DNA from: an uncultured Clostridia bacterium
GTDB lineage: Bacteria > Bacillota > Clostridia > Christensenellales > Aristaeellaceae
Reading direction: 5' to 3'
NCBI GenBank assembly: GCA_934647165.1
Contig: CAKUFA010000010.1
Location: 1 to 64,000, forward strand
Length of the DNA: 64,000 nucleotides
Shown here: positions 1 to 7,804 of the stretch, in pieces
How positions within the stretch are numbered: position 1 is the first letter of the stretch
Layout: each line of letters starts with the position of its first letter
The notes under the pieces: generated by a model
Seen by the model: only the letters and a program-made list of their open reading frames with translations
Databases searched by the model: none
Told to the model about the DNA's origin: nothing
Translations under genes and position numbers: made by a program

Positions 1-114
1 AGCAGAACACGGTGCAGCCTCTTTTCAGAGACTGCACCGTATCCTACATAAAAACTTCGTTATCCGCCCGTGTCTAATATATACCACCTCTTTTTGGGGT
101 ATGTTAGCGTCCTT

Positions 115-450
115 GAAGCCTGCCGCGGCTATACAAACATCGAAACGGCCAGTGATCGATCCCTTTGAGTTTCTATGCGTACACTGATTTTGCCCGAAAC
201 CATTCACGTGATTAACGGTTACGCTTTCGATTATACGAAGACACTGGAAAATCTGTATCTCGGTGCGCATGTGAAAAAAAATAGCCGCCAATGCGTTCAA
301 TTTCTCCGGTTTGACTTCCTTTGTTGTGAATGCAGAAGAAATTGAGACGGGCGCTTTCTCTTTCTGTGAAAAACTGATGACCGGCCTGTACTTTACTAAA
401 AAAAATAAAACCATCGGTGAAACTTTTGTAATAGAATGTCCAAGCCGCCG
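115..450 (+). pseudogene. Decayed BspA-type leucine-rich-repeat protein fragment
   Basis: From 175 the + strand reads LILPETIHVINGYAF and then an LYLGAHVKK repeat start. At a run of eight A (271-278) the frame shifts by one and the repeat pattern resumes as KIAANAFNFSGLTSF, then EEIETGAFSFCEKL and a weaker copy with KTIGETF. The spacing and the I-x-x-x-A-F core match LRR_5/BspA surface repeats. Upstream, the frame is broken by a TGA at 166-168. No start codon, signal peptide or intact end is visible, so this is a remnant or frameshifted gene. The shift at a homopolymer could also be a sequencing error, but the extra stop argues for real decay. Confidence 0.6.
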
Positions 451-756
451 TGAGCTGTGCGACAATTGCTGTTTAACGAACGACCAGCTCCTGGTCACCG
501 CAGCACCGCAACTAACTGTTTACATACAGACCAATGCAGGCAATGATACCTGCCACGCCGAATCTTTCCGCATTACCTTTGCATGCAGCTATCGGCCAAG
601 AGACTTGATCTTTTTTCTCAAAGCAGCTATTGTAACGTTTCGCTTGCATGGGCAAAAAAACCAACAAAAAACGACATAGTCGATAATTTCTATCGGGTAT
701 GCCGTGTCTTGGATAAAATGCATTCAAATGGAGAAGGCTTCTTTGTGCAAGCTTTT
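451..756. other. Intergenic stretch with no supported gene
   Basis: This 306-base stretch lies between the two remnants. It is more A/T-rich than the rest of the window. Open frames on both strands exist, but none has a credible ribosome site or recognisable motif. It probably contains further decayed sequence that I cannot identify. Confidence 0.4.
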
Positions 757-991
757 TCAGAAAATCACAACCAACAGCATTTTAAACTGCTCCTGGCTAT
801 AGACAGCATGCGGATGTTTGGCAGGCATAACAACAATCGATTCACCTTCATGCAGCTCGTGCGCCCACCATCAATGGTCACGTGGACAACGCCGTCCTGG
901 CAGGTCACACATGCATCTGCACCGGACTCGTGGGTGCTTGATCTCCCTCGCCCTTGTCGAAGGAAAGCAGCCCTTGGATGGTCTTGCTCAT
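757..991 (-). pseudogene. Frameshifted cupin-domain protein
   Basis: An ATG at 991-989 overlaps the stop of the upstream acyltransferase as ATGA. It reads MSKTIQGLLSFDKGEG and then needs two frame changes to continue: first into GVVHVTIDGGRT, then into ELHEGESIVVMPAKHPHAV and a final FKMLLVVIF before TGA at 757. Put together, this is a typical small cupin (beta-strand, V-x-I-D-G, H-x-G-E-S, P-A-x-x-P-H-A). No single frame spans the domain, so I call it a pseudogene unless the assembly has two indels here. The coupling suggests it was once in an operon with the acyltransferase. Confidence 0.65.
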
Positions 992-1653
992 AAACCTCGC
1001 AGTCCTTTTGCCAATGCTGCCACCATATCCGGTGTTTGCTCCTCCAAGGTGCGTTCCGGATCAAAAATCACAGGCTTTGCCACATGAAACGTATGTTTGT
1101 GATAATCCAGATGCACAGGATAGAAGGACAGCTTTTTACCGCTCATTTTATAGTACATGGGTGCAAGCTGAAGAAAGCCGGTATTGATCCAATCATGATG
1201 ACTCTGGTAACCGCTTGGCTGCTCCGGGAAAATGACAAGATGCTGTCCTGCCTTCAGCAAGCGCAGGCTCTGGCGCATGGTGGTCATCACCCGCATGTCA
1301 TGATACACCGGCACGCCGGGCACCAGGCGCAGGATAGGCGGCAGCACCACAGCAGCCAGATAAGGCAATGTGGCGTTATACAGCGGCTCGAGTTTACATC
1401 CCGGTTTCCACCAATAGTCCTGCCGCACATAGGCCGGCACCTCTTTTGCATGCAGCACGGAGGCATTCATCCATGGGTGGCAGTCATCCCGCAAGGGAAA
1501 TTTTGTGCACATATCAATAGGGCCAAACGCACCGGCATGATTGCCAACAAACACACACGCCTCGCCGTTAAACGGCTTATCCCAAATGGTTTTCATTCTC
1601 GGCGTGATCGTTCGCACAACGGCACTCAACGCGCGATACATTCTTTTGGACAT
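988..1653 (-). CDS. PlsC-like acyltransferase (divergent)
   Basis: 221-residue protein resembling 1-acyl-sn-glycerol-3-phosphate acyltransferases, which transfer an acyl chain to a lysophospholipid at the membrane. A GNHAGAFGPID segment (His about residue 39) replaces the usual H-x4-D block, with the Asp displaced, and IFPEQPSGY (142-149) corresponds to the FPEG block. The C-terminal FYPVHLDYHKHTFHVAKPV segment fits the last strand of the fold. I chose ATG 1653 because AAAGGAG sits 12 bases upstream; an in-frame TTG at 1662 is too close. The substrate is unknown and the acyltransferase call rests on these weak motifs. It was probably co-transcribed with the broken cupin gene. Confidence 0.6.
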   Translation of the reverse strand: MSKRMYRALSAVVRTITPRMKTIWDKPFNGEACVFVGNHAGAFGPIDMCTKFPLRDDCHPWMNASVLHAKEVPAYVRQDYWWKPGCKLEPLYNATLPYLAAVVLPPILRLVPGVPVYHDMRVMTTMRQSLRLLKAGQHLVIFPEQPSGYQSHHDWINTGFLQLAPMYYKMSGKKLSFYPVHLDYHKHTFHVAKPVIFDPERTLEEQTPDMVAALAKGLRGL

Positions 1654-1691
1654 CGTCCACAATCGCTCCTTTATTGCTCACTATCTAAATA

Positions 1692-1720
1692 ATTTTATCA
1701 CATTTTTCCTACTTGTGCAA
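1692..1720 (-). promoter_or_regulatory. Sigma-A-type promoter of the PlsC-like gene
   Basis: Minus strand: TTGCAC (1720-1715), 17-base spacer, TAAAAT (1697-1692), about 40 bases before the chosen start codon. Confidence 0.6.
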
Positions 1721-1761
1721 TGGGAAATTCGGTTAGCAATCGCTTACTTTTTGGCAAGCCC

Positions 1762-1790
1762 TTGCTTTTTCTGAAAAAAGCAGGTATACT
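1762..1790 (+). promoter_or_regulatory. Promoter with spacer palindrome, DtxR-like gene
   Basis: TTGCTT (1762-1767), 17-base spacer, TATACT (1785-1790). The spacer and -35 hold an inverted repeat, GCTTTTT-ctga-AAAAAGC (1764-1781 region), that could be an operator for autoregulation. Confidence 0.6.
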
Positions 1791-1820
1791 AAATAAAAGA
1801 GAGAAGGAGGCGAATGCAGG

Positions 1821-2189
1821 ATGGAAATTCGCGAATCTGGCGAGGATTATCTGGAGCAGATCCTGATTCTGCAATCGCAAAGCGGTTATGCGCGTTCCAT
1901 CGACATCGCCGTTGCGCTGAATTTTTCCAAACCGAGCGTATCCATTGCCATGAAAACCCTACGCGAACGGGGATATATCACCATGGACGCAGAAAGCCAT
2001 ATCCGTTTGACGGATAGCGGGCGCGCCATTGCAGAGCGAATCTACGATCGCCATCAACGATTAACAGCCGTTTTGGTATTCCTGGGTGTTGGCCCGGACA
2101 CAGCGCGAGAAGATGCTTGCAAGATGGAGCATGATCTTTCCGATGAAACGTTCCATGCGCTTTGCAACCTGATATCCGAAAAAAACTGA
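1821..2189 (+). CDS. DtxR/MntR-family metal-dependent regulator
   Basis: 122-residue repressor of the DtxR/MntR family, which represses metal-uptake genes when loaded with Fe2+ or Mn2+. Residues 1-65 form the winged helix (GYARSIDIAVALNFSKPSVS is the HTH). The dimer/metal domain follows, with likely ligands Asp9 and Glu12 (GEDYLEQ), His in YDRHQRL, and the Cys, Glu and His of ACKMEHDLS. Cys at the position of MntR Glu99 is the DtxR-like arrangement. There is no C-terminal SH3-like domain, so the length fits the short MntR type. AAGGAGG lies 11 bases before ATG 1821. It is monocistronic, and no metal transporter is adjacent, so its targets lie elsewhere. Confidence 0.85.
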   Translation: MEIRESGEDYLEQILILQSQSGYARSIDIAVALNFSKPSVSIAMKTLRERGYITMDAESHIRLTDSGRAIAERIYDRHQRLTAVLVFLGVGPDTAREDACKMEHDLSDETFHALCNLISEKN

Positions 2190-2252
2190 TTAGTTACCAA
2201 ACAAGAAAAGGAGTCTTTCTAAAAGGCTCTTTTTTATTTAGTAAACAGAAAA

Positions 2253-2284
2253 CACCGGGAAAACCAAATTCGGTTCTCCCGGTG
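2253..2284 (-). terminator. Rho-independent terminator of thrS
   Basis: Inverted repeat CACCGGGA-aACC ... GGTTcTCCCGGTG with one mismatch. On the minus strand it is followed by a T-rich run (GTTTTCTGTTT). It ends the thrS transcript. Confidence 0.75.
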
Positions 2285-2317
2285 CCGGTTTATCTTTCTG
2301 ACACACTGTTTGCCGGA

Positions 2318-4081
2318 TTACTTGCGGTTTGCAATCTCATCCTTCACCTTTGCTGTGAAATCCACCAGAGACATCACCGTGGTTTCATCCGTATCGCGAT
2401 TGCGCACGGAAACTGTCTTGTCGGCAATTTCCTTTTCACCGATGATGAGCATGTACGGCACACGATCCACCTGGCGTGCATAACGAATCTTATAACCGAT
2501 CTTCTCGTTGCGGTCATCCAACTGCACGCGTACTTTCTCGTCGCGCAGGGCTTCATAAATCTCGCGGGCATAATCCATGCTCTTATCGGACACAGGCAAC
2601 ACCTTCACCTGTACAGGCGCAAGCCATGTGGGGAACTTGCCGGCAAAGTGCTCGGTCAAAATGCCGATAAACCGCTCGATGGAGCCGAAGCACACGCGAT
2701 GAATCATGATCGGGCGCTTCTTTGTGCCATCTTCCGCCACATATTCCAAGCCGAAATTCAGCGGCATCTGGAAATCCAGCTGAATGGTGCCGCACTGCCA
2801 GGTGCGTCCAAGGCTGTCGCGCAGGTGGAAGTCAATCTTCGGGCCATAGAATGCGCCGTCACCCTCATTGACAATATAGTCCATGCCCAGCTTCTCCAGC
2901 GCAGCTTTTAGGCCGTTGGTTGCATCTTCCCAATCCTCATCAGATCCCATGGAGTTCTCCGGGCGGGTGGACAGCTCCACAAAATAGTCAAAGCCAAACT
3001 TGCTGTACACCTGATTAATCAGATGCACCACACCGGCGATTTCTTCAGGAATCTGTTCGCGCGTCATGAAGATATGCGCATCATCCTGCGTGAAGCAACG
3101 TACACGGAACAGGCCGTGCAGCGCACCCTTGAGTTCATGACGGTGCACAATGCCCAGCTCGCCTACGCGCATGGGCAATTCACGATAACTGTGGGGCTGG
3201 CTGCGATAAACCATCACGCCGCCGGGACAGTTCATGGGTTTGATGCAGTAGTCCTCGCCATCAATCTTGGTGGCATACATGTTATCCTTGTAATGATCCC
3301 AATGGCCGCTTGTTTCCCACAGATGGCGATTCATAATCAAGGGGGTGGAAACCTCCACATAGCCCGCCTTGGTGTGAATATCGCGCCAATAGTCAATGAG
3401 GGCATTCTTCAGCGCCATGCCATTGGGCAGGAAGAAGGGGAAGCCGGGGCCTTCATCGCAAAGCATGAACAGACCCATTTCCTTGCCGATCTTGCGGTGA
3501 TCGCGCTTTTCGGCTTCTTCCATCATCTTCAGATACTCGTCCAGCTCTTCCTTGGTGCGGAAGGCAATGCCGCTGATGCGGGTGAGCATCTTATTGTTCT
3601 TGTCGTTTTTCCAGTACGCACCGGACAGCGCTGTAAGCTTGAATGCCTTGAGCGCCTTGGTGTAGCACAGGTGCGGGCCCACGCACATATCAATATAATC
3701 GCCCTGCTGATAGAAGGTAAGCACGGCATCCTCCGGCAGGTCGCCAATATGCTCCACCTTGTAAATTTCGTTCTTCTCCTCCATCAGTTTCACAGCCTCT
3801 TCCCGGCTGAGGGTAAAAGGCTTAATAGGCAGATTCTGCTTCACAATCTGCTGCATTTCCTTTTCAATGGCAGGCAGATCTTCATCGGATAGCTTCACAT
3901 CGCCCAAGTCAATGTCATAGTGGAAGCCCTTCTCCGTTGCAGGGCCATAGGCAAAGTGCGCATCGGGATACAGGTGTTTGACTGCCTGTGCCAGGATATG
4001 CGCCGCTGTGTGACGGATGACATGCAGCTCTTCATCTGCCGGGCATTCCGCCACGTGACCGTCATTGTAGATGACCTTCAT
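2318..4081 (-). CDS. thrS: Threonyl-tRNA synthetase lacking the TGS domain
   Basis: 587 residues; charges tRNA-Thr with threonine. The protein begins only about 20 residues before the editing domain, so the N-terminal TGS domain of typical 640-residue enzymes is absent. The editing site shows HTAAH (His24, His28) and CVGPHL. The class II core has the TSGHWDHYKDNMY region, motif 2 around FRVRCFTQDDAHIF and motif 3 GSIERFIGIL. A C-terminal anticodon-binding domain starts near WLAPVQVKVLPV. It is a single-gene unit controlled by the T-box leader upstream and ended by the hairpin downstream. The identification is secure. Confidence 0.97.
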   Translation of the reverse strand: MKVIYNDGHVAECPADEELHVIRHTAAHILAQAVKHLYPDAHFAYGPATEKGFHYDIDLGDVKLSDEDLPAIEKEMQQIVKQNLPIKPFTLSREEAVKLMEEKNEIYKVEHIGDLPEDAVLTFYQQGDYIDMCVGPHLCYTKALKAFKLTALSGAYWKNDKNNKMLTRISGIAFRTKEELDEYLKMMEEAEKRDHRKIGKEMGLFMLCDEGPGFPFFLPNGMALKNALIDYWRDIHTKAGYVEVSTPLIMNRHLWETSGHWDHYKDNMYATKIDGEDYCIKPMNCPGGVMVYRSQPHSYRELPMRVGELGIVHRHELKGALHGLFRVRCFTQDDAHIFMTREQIPEEIAGVVHLINQVYSKFGFDYFVELSTRPENSMGSDEDWEDATNGLKAALEKLGMDYIVNEGDGAFYGPKIDFHLRDSLGRTWQCGTIQLDFQMPLNFGLEYVAEDGTKKRPIMIHRVCFGSIERFIGILTEHFAGKFPTWLAPVQVKVLPVSDKSMDYAREIYEALRDEKVRVQLDDRNEKIGYKIRYARQVDRVPYMLIIGEKEIADKTVSVRNRDTDETTVMSLVDFTAKVKDEIANRK

Positions 4082-4370
4082 TCTGTTCTCCTCCTTATGG
4101 ATGTTCCAAGCCCAGGCCGAAAATGCGCTTTCTATATAGAAAAAGGCATCCGTCCCCCGTCATGCGGGGACGAATGCCATCATCATGAACGCATCCGCGG
4201 TTCCACCCTGCTTGTTTTGCAACCACTTAAACATGCGATAACGGGCATGAGACGCCTTGTGTCCGGGGATGGTATCCTGCAAATGCCTGCGGCGCGCGCT
4301 TGCAGCCTGTGGCGTACGCTCTCTTTGCGCGGCTTCTTTGCGGACGTGTTCTCCTTCATTCACCAGGAAC
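4082..4370 (-). promoter_or_regulatory. T-box riboswitch leader of thrS
   Basis: The minus-strand leader contains the T-box antiterminator core GGGTGGAACCGCGG within 4213-4195, followed by a strong terminator hairpin (4178-4145, GGCAT-CGTCCCC ... GGGGACG-ATGCC, then TTTT). Uncharged tRNA-Thr would pair with the UGGA bulge and allow read-through into thrS. I could not place the specifier codon in stem I with confidence; tRNA-Thr is inferred from the downstream gene. Confidence 0.9.
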
Positions 4371-4376
4371 GCTCTT

Positions 4377-4406
4377 AGTATACGCCTTTTCGCCTGGATT
4401 TGTCAA
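4377..4406 (-). promoter_or_regulatory. Promoter of the thrS T-box transcript
   Basis: Minus strand: TTGACA (4406-4401), 18-base spacer, TATACT (4382-4377). Confidence 0.75.
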
Positions 4407-4424
4407 CCCCTTTTCGCCAGGCAA

Positions 4425-5591
4425 TCACGGAGCAGTCAACGCTAACGAGACAGCCTGCAAAAGCGAACCGTCCTCATCCTGATGCTTTGCCCACAAGGCC
4501 ACGCCTTGAAGCTCATGCTTTGTCAGATAGGCAGCCTTTTCTGCCGCGGACTGCGCATCATCAAAGCTGATGAAATTTCCTTCGCCAATCAGATAAGGCG
4601 CTTTTGCGTCGTCATCCCAGTGCCGGGTATAGGCACCGCTTTGCATTCGCTGCGTTACCTCCAACTGTGTAAGAACACGGTTGCCGCTTGTACCAGCCCG
4701 CTGATTCAATCCACCGTTCTCCGGCACCTGGCGCCACATGCGGCCATACAACGGCATTCCGAGCAGAATTTTTTCATTCTTCAACCCTGCCTGCTTATAT
4801 GCCTGCACTGCCCATGCTGCACTGAGCTTTGTTTTTCCATCCGGATACAATCCGGCATGGTGACCGGTGGTTTTATCAAAGCCCCTCAAGTCATAGGCCA
4901 TCACCACGGCCTGATCCACCAATGCATTCAGCCGCACACCATCCACCTTTGCAATATGCTCTTCGCCTGCGCCAAGGGCAACACTCAGGCGATACATTCG
5001 TCCTTCCCGTTCGGCACGCTCGTCCAATCCTTCCCGCAGCAGCTTTAGCAAAGCGTACCAATTTTCCATATCGTTCTCTGCGCTGACAATGCCTGCCGTG
5101 GCGTTTGCGGGATATTCCCAATCCACGTCCACCCCCTGAAAACCATATTCATCCACAATGCGCAGGATACTGTCGACAAGCTTTTTTCTTCCCTCCGGCG
5201 TAGCGCATGCCTGGGAAAAACCGTCCGCTCCCCAACCGCCGATGCTTAGCAACACCTCTAGCTCGGGATATTGCTGCATCACTCGCTTAATCCCCTGCAA
5301 GCCTTTCATGTGGCTCACACTAGCCTCACCATTGCGGATAAGGGCAAAGGCATAGTTTAGCTGGTCAACAGCACTCGCCTCCTTTTTGCTGATAGAAAAT
5401 CCCGGCGCATCCTGTGCATACAACACAATGCGCCCTGTGCGAAGCGGAGCAGCCTGAGCACTGTCATTCTCCCCTCCACCTGCAAAAGCTGCCAGAACCG
5501 TGACCGCACCCATGCAAAGCGCCGTCATACCCATCAAAATACGCCAAAGTTTCGTCTTTTTTTCTTTTGTGTGCTGCGTGGCCTGATGCAC
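4425..5591 (-). CDS. Membrane-anchored GH18 glycosidase
   Basis: 388-residue glycoside hydrolase family 18 protein (chitinase, peptidoglycan hydrolase or related beta-N-acetylglucosaminidase). An N-terminal basic stretch precedes a hydrophobic segment (about residues 17-37), giving a signal anchor or signal peptide. VLLSIGGWG (113-121) is the conserved S-x-G-G strand, and GVDVDWEYP (153-161) is the D-x-D-x-E catalytic motif with Glu159 as acid. MAYDLRG supplies the substrate-binding Tyr/Asp. No LysM or chitin-binding module is visible. GTG 5591 is used, with GGAGGT 9 bases upstream. nagA, a few genes away, may handle GlcNAc-6-P from similar substrates, but it is in another operon. Confidence 0.88.
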   Translation of the reverse strand: MHQATQHTKEKKTKLWRILMGMTALCMGAVTVLAAFAGGGENDSAQAAPLRTGRIVLYAQDAPGFSISKKEASAVDQLNYAFALIRNGEASVSHMKGLQGIKRVMQQYPELEVLLSIGGWGADGFSQACATPEGRKKLVDSILRIVDEYGFQGVDVDWEYPANATAGIVSAENDMENWYALLKLLREGLDERAEREGRMYRLSVALGAGEEHIAKVDGVRLNALVDQAVVMAYDLRGFDKTTGHHAGLYPDGKTKLSAAWAVQAYKQAGLKNEKILLGMPLYGRMWRQVPENGGLNQRAGTSGNRVLTQLEVTQRMQSGAYTRHWDDDAKAPYLIGEGNFISFDDAQSAAEKAAYLTKHELQGVALWAKHQDEDGSLLQAVSLALTAP

Positions 5592-5696
5592 CGCGCAAAC
5601 ACCTCCGTTTTGCTATTACAGGGGACATCATAGCATATCTTTTGTGTGTTTTCACTCGGAGATTGTTGGAAAATATATTTCTTTCCTTTGCAAGAC

Positions 5697-5725
5697 TTGA
5701 CAGTTTTCGCTATGTGCGGTATCTT
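5697..5725 (+). promoter_or_regulatory. Promoter of udk
   Basis: TTGACA (5697-5702), 17-base spacer, TATCTT (5720-5725). Confidence 0.7.
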
Positions 5726-5753
5726 TGTGGAATGGAAAGAGGAGGTGCAGCGA

Positions 5754-6374
5754 ATGCTGTTCATCGGCATCTGCGGCGCAAGCGGCAGCGGGAAATCCAC
5801 CCTGGCAGAGGCTTTGCGGGAAAAGCTTGGCAATAAGTGCTGCGTATTGCAACAGGATGCATACTACCATGACCATCCACATTTGACGTTTGAGGAACGC
5901 GTACTGCTCAATTACGACGAGCCGGAAATTTTCGACCATGATCTTCTGTTGGAAGACATTAAAAAACTCATGGCTGGCGAACCCATCACCCGCAAGCAAT
6001 ATGACTACGCGCAGCATCGCCGCGCGGACAGCACGGAACTGATCTATCCTCGAGATGTGATGATTTTGGAGGGGATCCATTGCTTCCACGATGAACGGTT
6101 GTGTGAGTTGATGTATCTGAAGCTCTACATGAGCGTGGAACCGGACATCTGCCTCCTGCGGCGCATTCAGCGAGACATTAAGGAACGTGGGCGGGAAATC
6201 GACGGTATTTCCATGCAATACCTGACAACGGTGAAACCCATGTACGACAAATATATCCGCAACTATGTAAAACAGGCAGACGTTATTGTGGCCAACGGCG
6301 GCCGAAACGCACGAATCGTTGACATTCTGGCGGGCTATGTACAGGATGCGCTCAGCCGCAGCGCAAAAGGATGA
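5754..6374 (+). CDS. udk: Uridine kinase
   Basis: 206 residues. Phosphorylates uridine or cytidine for pyrimidine salvage in the cytoplasm. GICGASGSGKST near the N-terminus is the Walker A loop. QQDAYYHDH and the LNYDEPEIFDHDLL region match the nucleoside-binding part of uridine kinases, and the RIQRDIKERGREI lid carries the conserved arginines. ATG 5754 follows AGGAGG by 8 bases. An in-frame ATG at 5646 would add an unrelated N-terminus ahead of the promoter and is rejected. It stands alone; its transcript probably ends at the hairpin at 6618. Confidence 0.93.
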   Translation: MLFIGICGASGSGKSTLAEALREKLGNKCCVLQQDAYYHDHPHLTFEERVLLNYDEPEIFDHDLLLEDIKKLMAGEPITRKQYDYAQHRRADSTELIYPRDVMILEGIHCFHDERLCELMYLKLYMSVEPDICLLRRIQRDIKERGREIDGISMQYLTTVKPMYDKYIRNYVKQADVIVANGGRNARIVDILAGYVQDALSRSAKG

Positions 6375-6384
6375 GTATATAAAA

Positions 6385-6411
6385 GAGGACGACCTGAAAA
6401 GCGCCGTCCTC
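6385..6411 (-). terminator. Hairpin with minus-strand T-tract
   Basis: GAGGACG ... CGTCCTC stem with a 13-base loop. On the minus strand it is followed by TTTTATATA. It could terminate transcription arriving from nagA, although the palindromic element lies between them. Confidence 0.5.
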
Positions 6412-6417
6412 CAAGCG

Positions 6418-6612
6418 TGTCGACAAAGTGGCTTTGCCACTTTGTCGAGTTTGCATTTTTCACTGTCAGCGAAGCTGACGGCCGTGAAAAATGGAAGGAA
6501 TGATTTCGCCTTTGACCGAAACCACCCCGCCAGACCGGCATAGCCGGTCGATACGAATCCAGTCAGAGGGTCATGATGCCCCTCCGACACCTTCTCATAG
6601 GGTTTGTCGACA
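6418..6612. repeat. Palindromic intergenic element with terminal inverted repeats
   Basis: A 195-base segment is bounded by TGTCGACAAA (6418-6427) and its exact inverse TTTGTCGACA (6603-6612). Inside are three further hairpins: a 12-13 bp perfect stem at 6420-6448; CATTTTTCAC ... GTGAAAAATG (6454-6493), which encloses GTCAGC-gaa-GCTGAC; and GACCGGC-ata-GCCGGTC (6533-6549). It encodes nothing convincing. The layout is that of a MITE or REP-type non-autonomous element inserted between udk and nagA. No second copy was seen in this window, so its mobile nature is inferred from structure only. Confidence 0.6.
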
Positions 6613-6617
6613 GTCTG

Positions 6618-6647
6618 AGGAGACTTTTTGCAGGGTCTCCTTTTTTT
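6618..6647 (+). terminator. Terminator downstream of udk
   Basis: AGGAGAC ... GTCTCCT stem followed by a run of seven T (6641-6647). It is 240 bases beyond the udk stop because the palindromic element lies in between. Confidence 0.65.
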
Positions 6648-6673
6648 GTGTCGGGCACTCCTCTTTAAGCCAT

Positions 6674-7804
6674 TCACACAGTCTCGCCAATCACCTGCAT
6701 GTGATTCCAGGTATGATCCCACAGTGTCAGCGTACCTGGGCTCTCCACGGCAATGCGCCCCGCATGCTTTTCGCCAATGGATTCTGCGGGGGTCAGCGTA
6801 CACATGCGAACCGCGTCCTCTGCCTGGAAACCAAAACGATGGATCATATTTCGCAGCGCCTGCGGCATGGTAAGCACCGATCCGGCCAAGGTTCCGTCGG
6901 CAAGCCTGGCTTCCCCGTGATGAACCGATACCTGCTGGCCGCCAAGGTCATACTGGCCTTCTCCCATACCGACTGCTTCCATGGAATCAGTAATCATCAC
7001 TGCATGCTTCGTTCCTTTTGCGCGGACAATCAGCCGGATGATATCCGGATGCAGGTGCACGCCGTCACAGATCATCTCGCAATATAGCCTGTCATCCGTG
7101 AGCGCAGCGCCCGGCACTCCGGGTGCGCGATGATGCAGCGGCAGCTGTGCATTGAAGGTATGCGTCACATGCGTTGCACCCCATTCTGCCGCAAGGTGGG
7201 TTTCTTCTGCCGTTGCCTCGGTGTGGCCGATGGACACAACAATACCTTCTGCGGTTGCCTCGTGAATAAACGCTTCGCTGCCTGTACGCTCCGGCGCAAT
7301 CGTAATCATGCGCACAGCATCCACATCACCGCCGGTGAGCTGAAGCAGCCGCTCCATGGATGGATCCATAAAGAATTCTTTCCGCTGGGCACCGCATTTC
7401 TTTTCTGCCAGAAAAGGAGCCTCCATATGAGCGCCGAGGACCACTGCTCCTTGCGATTCCTGCCGGTTCATTACCGCGCGAACGCCTGCAATGGCACGCT
7501 TCGTCTCCTCAACCGATGCACTCATGGTTGTCGGCAAAAAGGCAGCGACACCTTCTTTGTACAAGCCAAGGCTCATCTGCCGTACATCAGCTTCGCCTCG
7601 CATCGTGTCATGTCCGCAATAGGCATGAATGTGTACATCGACAAAGCCTGGCAGCAAGTATTGTCCCTGCGCATCCATCACCTGTTCCCCCGCTGCTGGC
7701 GTCAAGCCTCGCCCCACCTGTACAATCAGGCCGGAACGCAGTCGTACATCTATGTTTTCCTCAAAATACCCATCCACATAGGCTGTTGCATGTTCAATCA
7801 GCAT
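6674..7804 (-). CDS. nagA: N-acetylglucosamine-6-phosphate deacetylase
   Basis: 376 residues. Hydrolyses GlcNAc-6-P to glucosamine-6-P and acetate, feeding glycolysis or wall synthesis. It is an amidohydrolase-superfamily barrel: PGFVDVHIHAYCG holds the H-x-H metal pair, SIGHTEA and THTFNAQ hold later His ligands, GVHLHPD is conserved in NagA, and ITDSMEAVG carries the catalytic Asp. ATG 7804 follows AGGAGGATGAAAG. Its first bases overlap the end of the upstream degenerate ABC-ATPase gene (stop at 7798), so the two are co-translated. No nagB is in the window. Confidence 0.92.
   Translation of the reverse strand: MLIEHATAYVDGYFEENIDVRLRSGLIVQVGRGLTPAAGEQVMDAQGQYLLPGFVDVHIHAYCGHDTMRGEADVRQMSLGLYKEGVAAFLPTTMSASVEETKRAIAGVRAVMNRQESQGAVVLGAHMEAPFLAEKKCGAQRKEFFMDPSMERLLQLTGGDVDAVRMITIAPERTGSEAFIHEATAEGIVVSIGHTEATAEETHLAAEWGATHVTHTFNAQLPLHHRAPGVPGAALTDDRLYCEMICDGVHLHPDIIRLIVRAKGTKHAVMITDSMEAVGMGEGQYDLGGQQVSVHHGEARLADGTLAGSVLTMPQALRNMIHRFGFQAEDAVRMCTLTPAESIGEKHAGRIAVESPGTLTLWDHTWNHMQVIGETV

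Noticed and set aside
25..498. 157-codon minus-strand open frame at the left end
   Set aside because: It is antisense to the leucine-rich-repeat remnant, has no ribosome site and no recognisable domain.
5157..5185. GTCGACAA inside the GH18 gene as a second copy of the palindromic element end
   Set aside because: Only the 8-base core matches, with no matching inverse or internal hairpins; chance occurrence in coding sequence.
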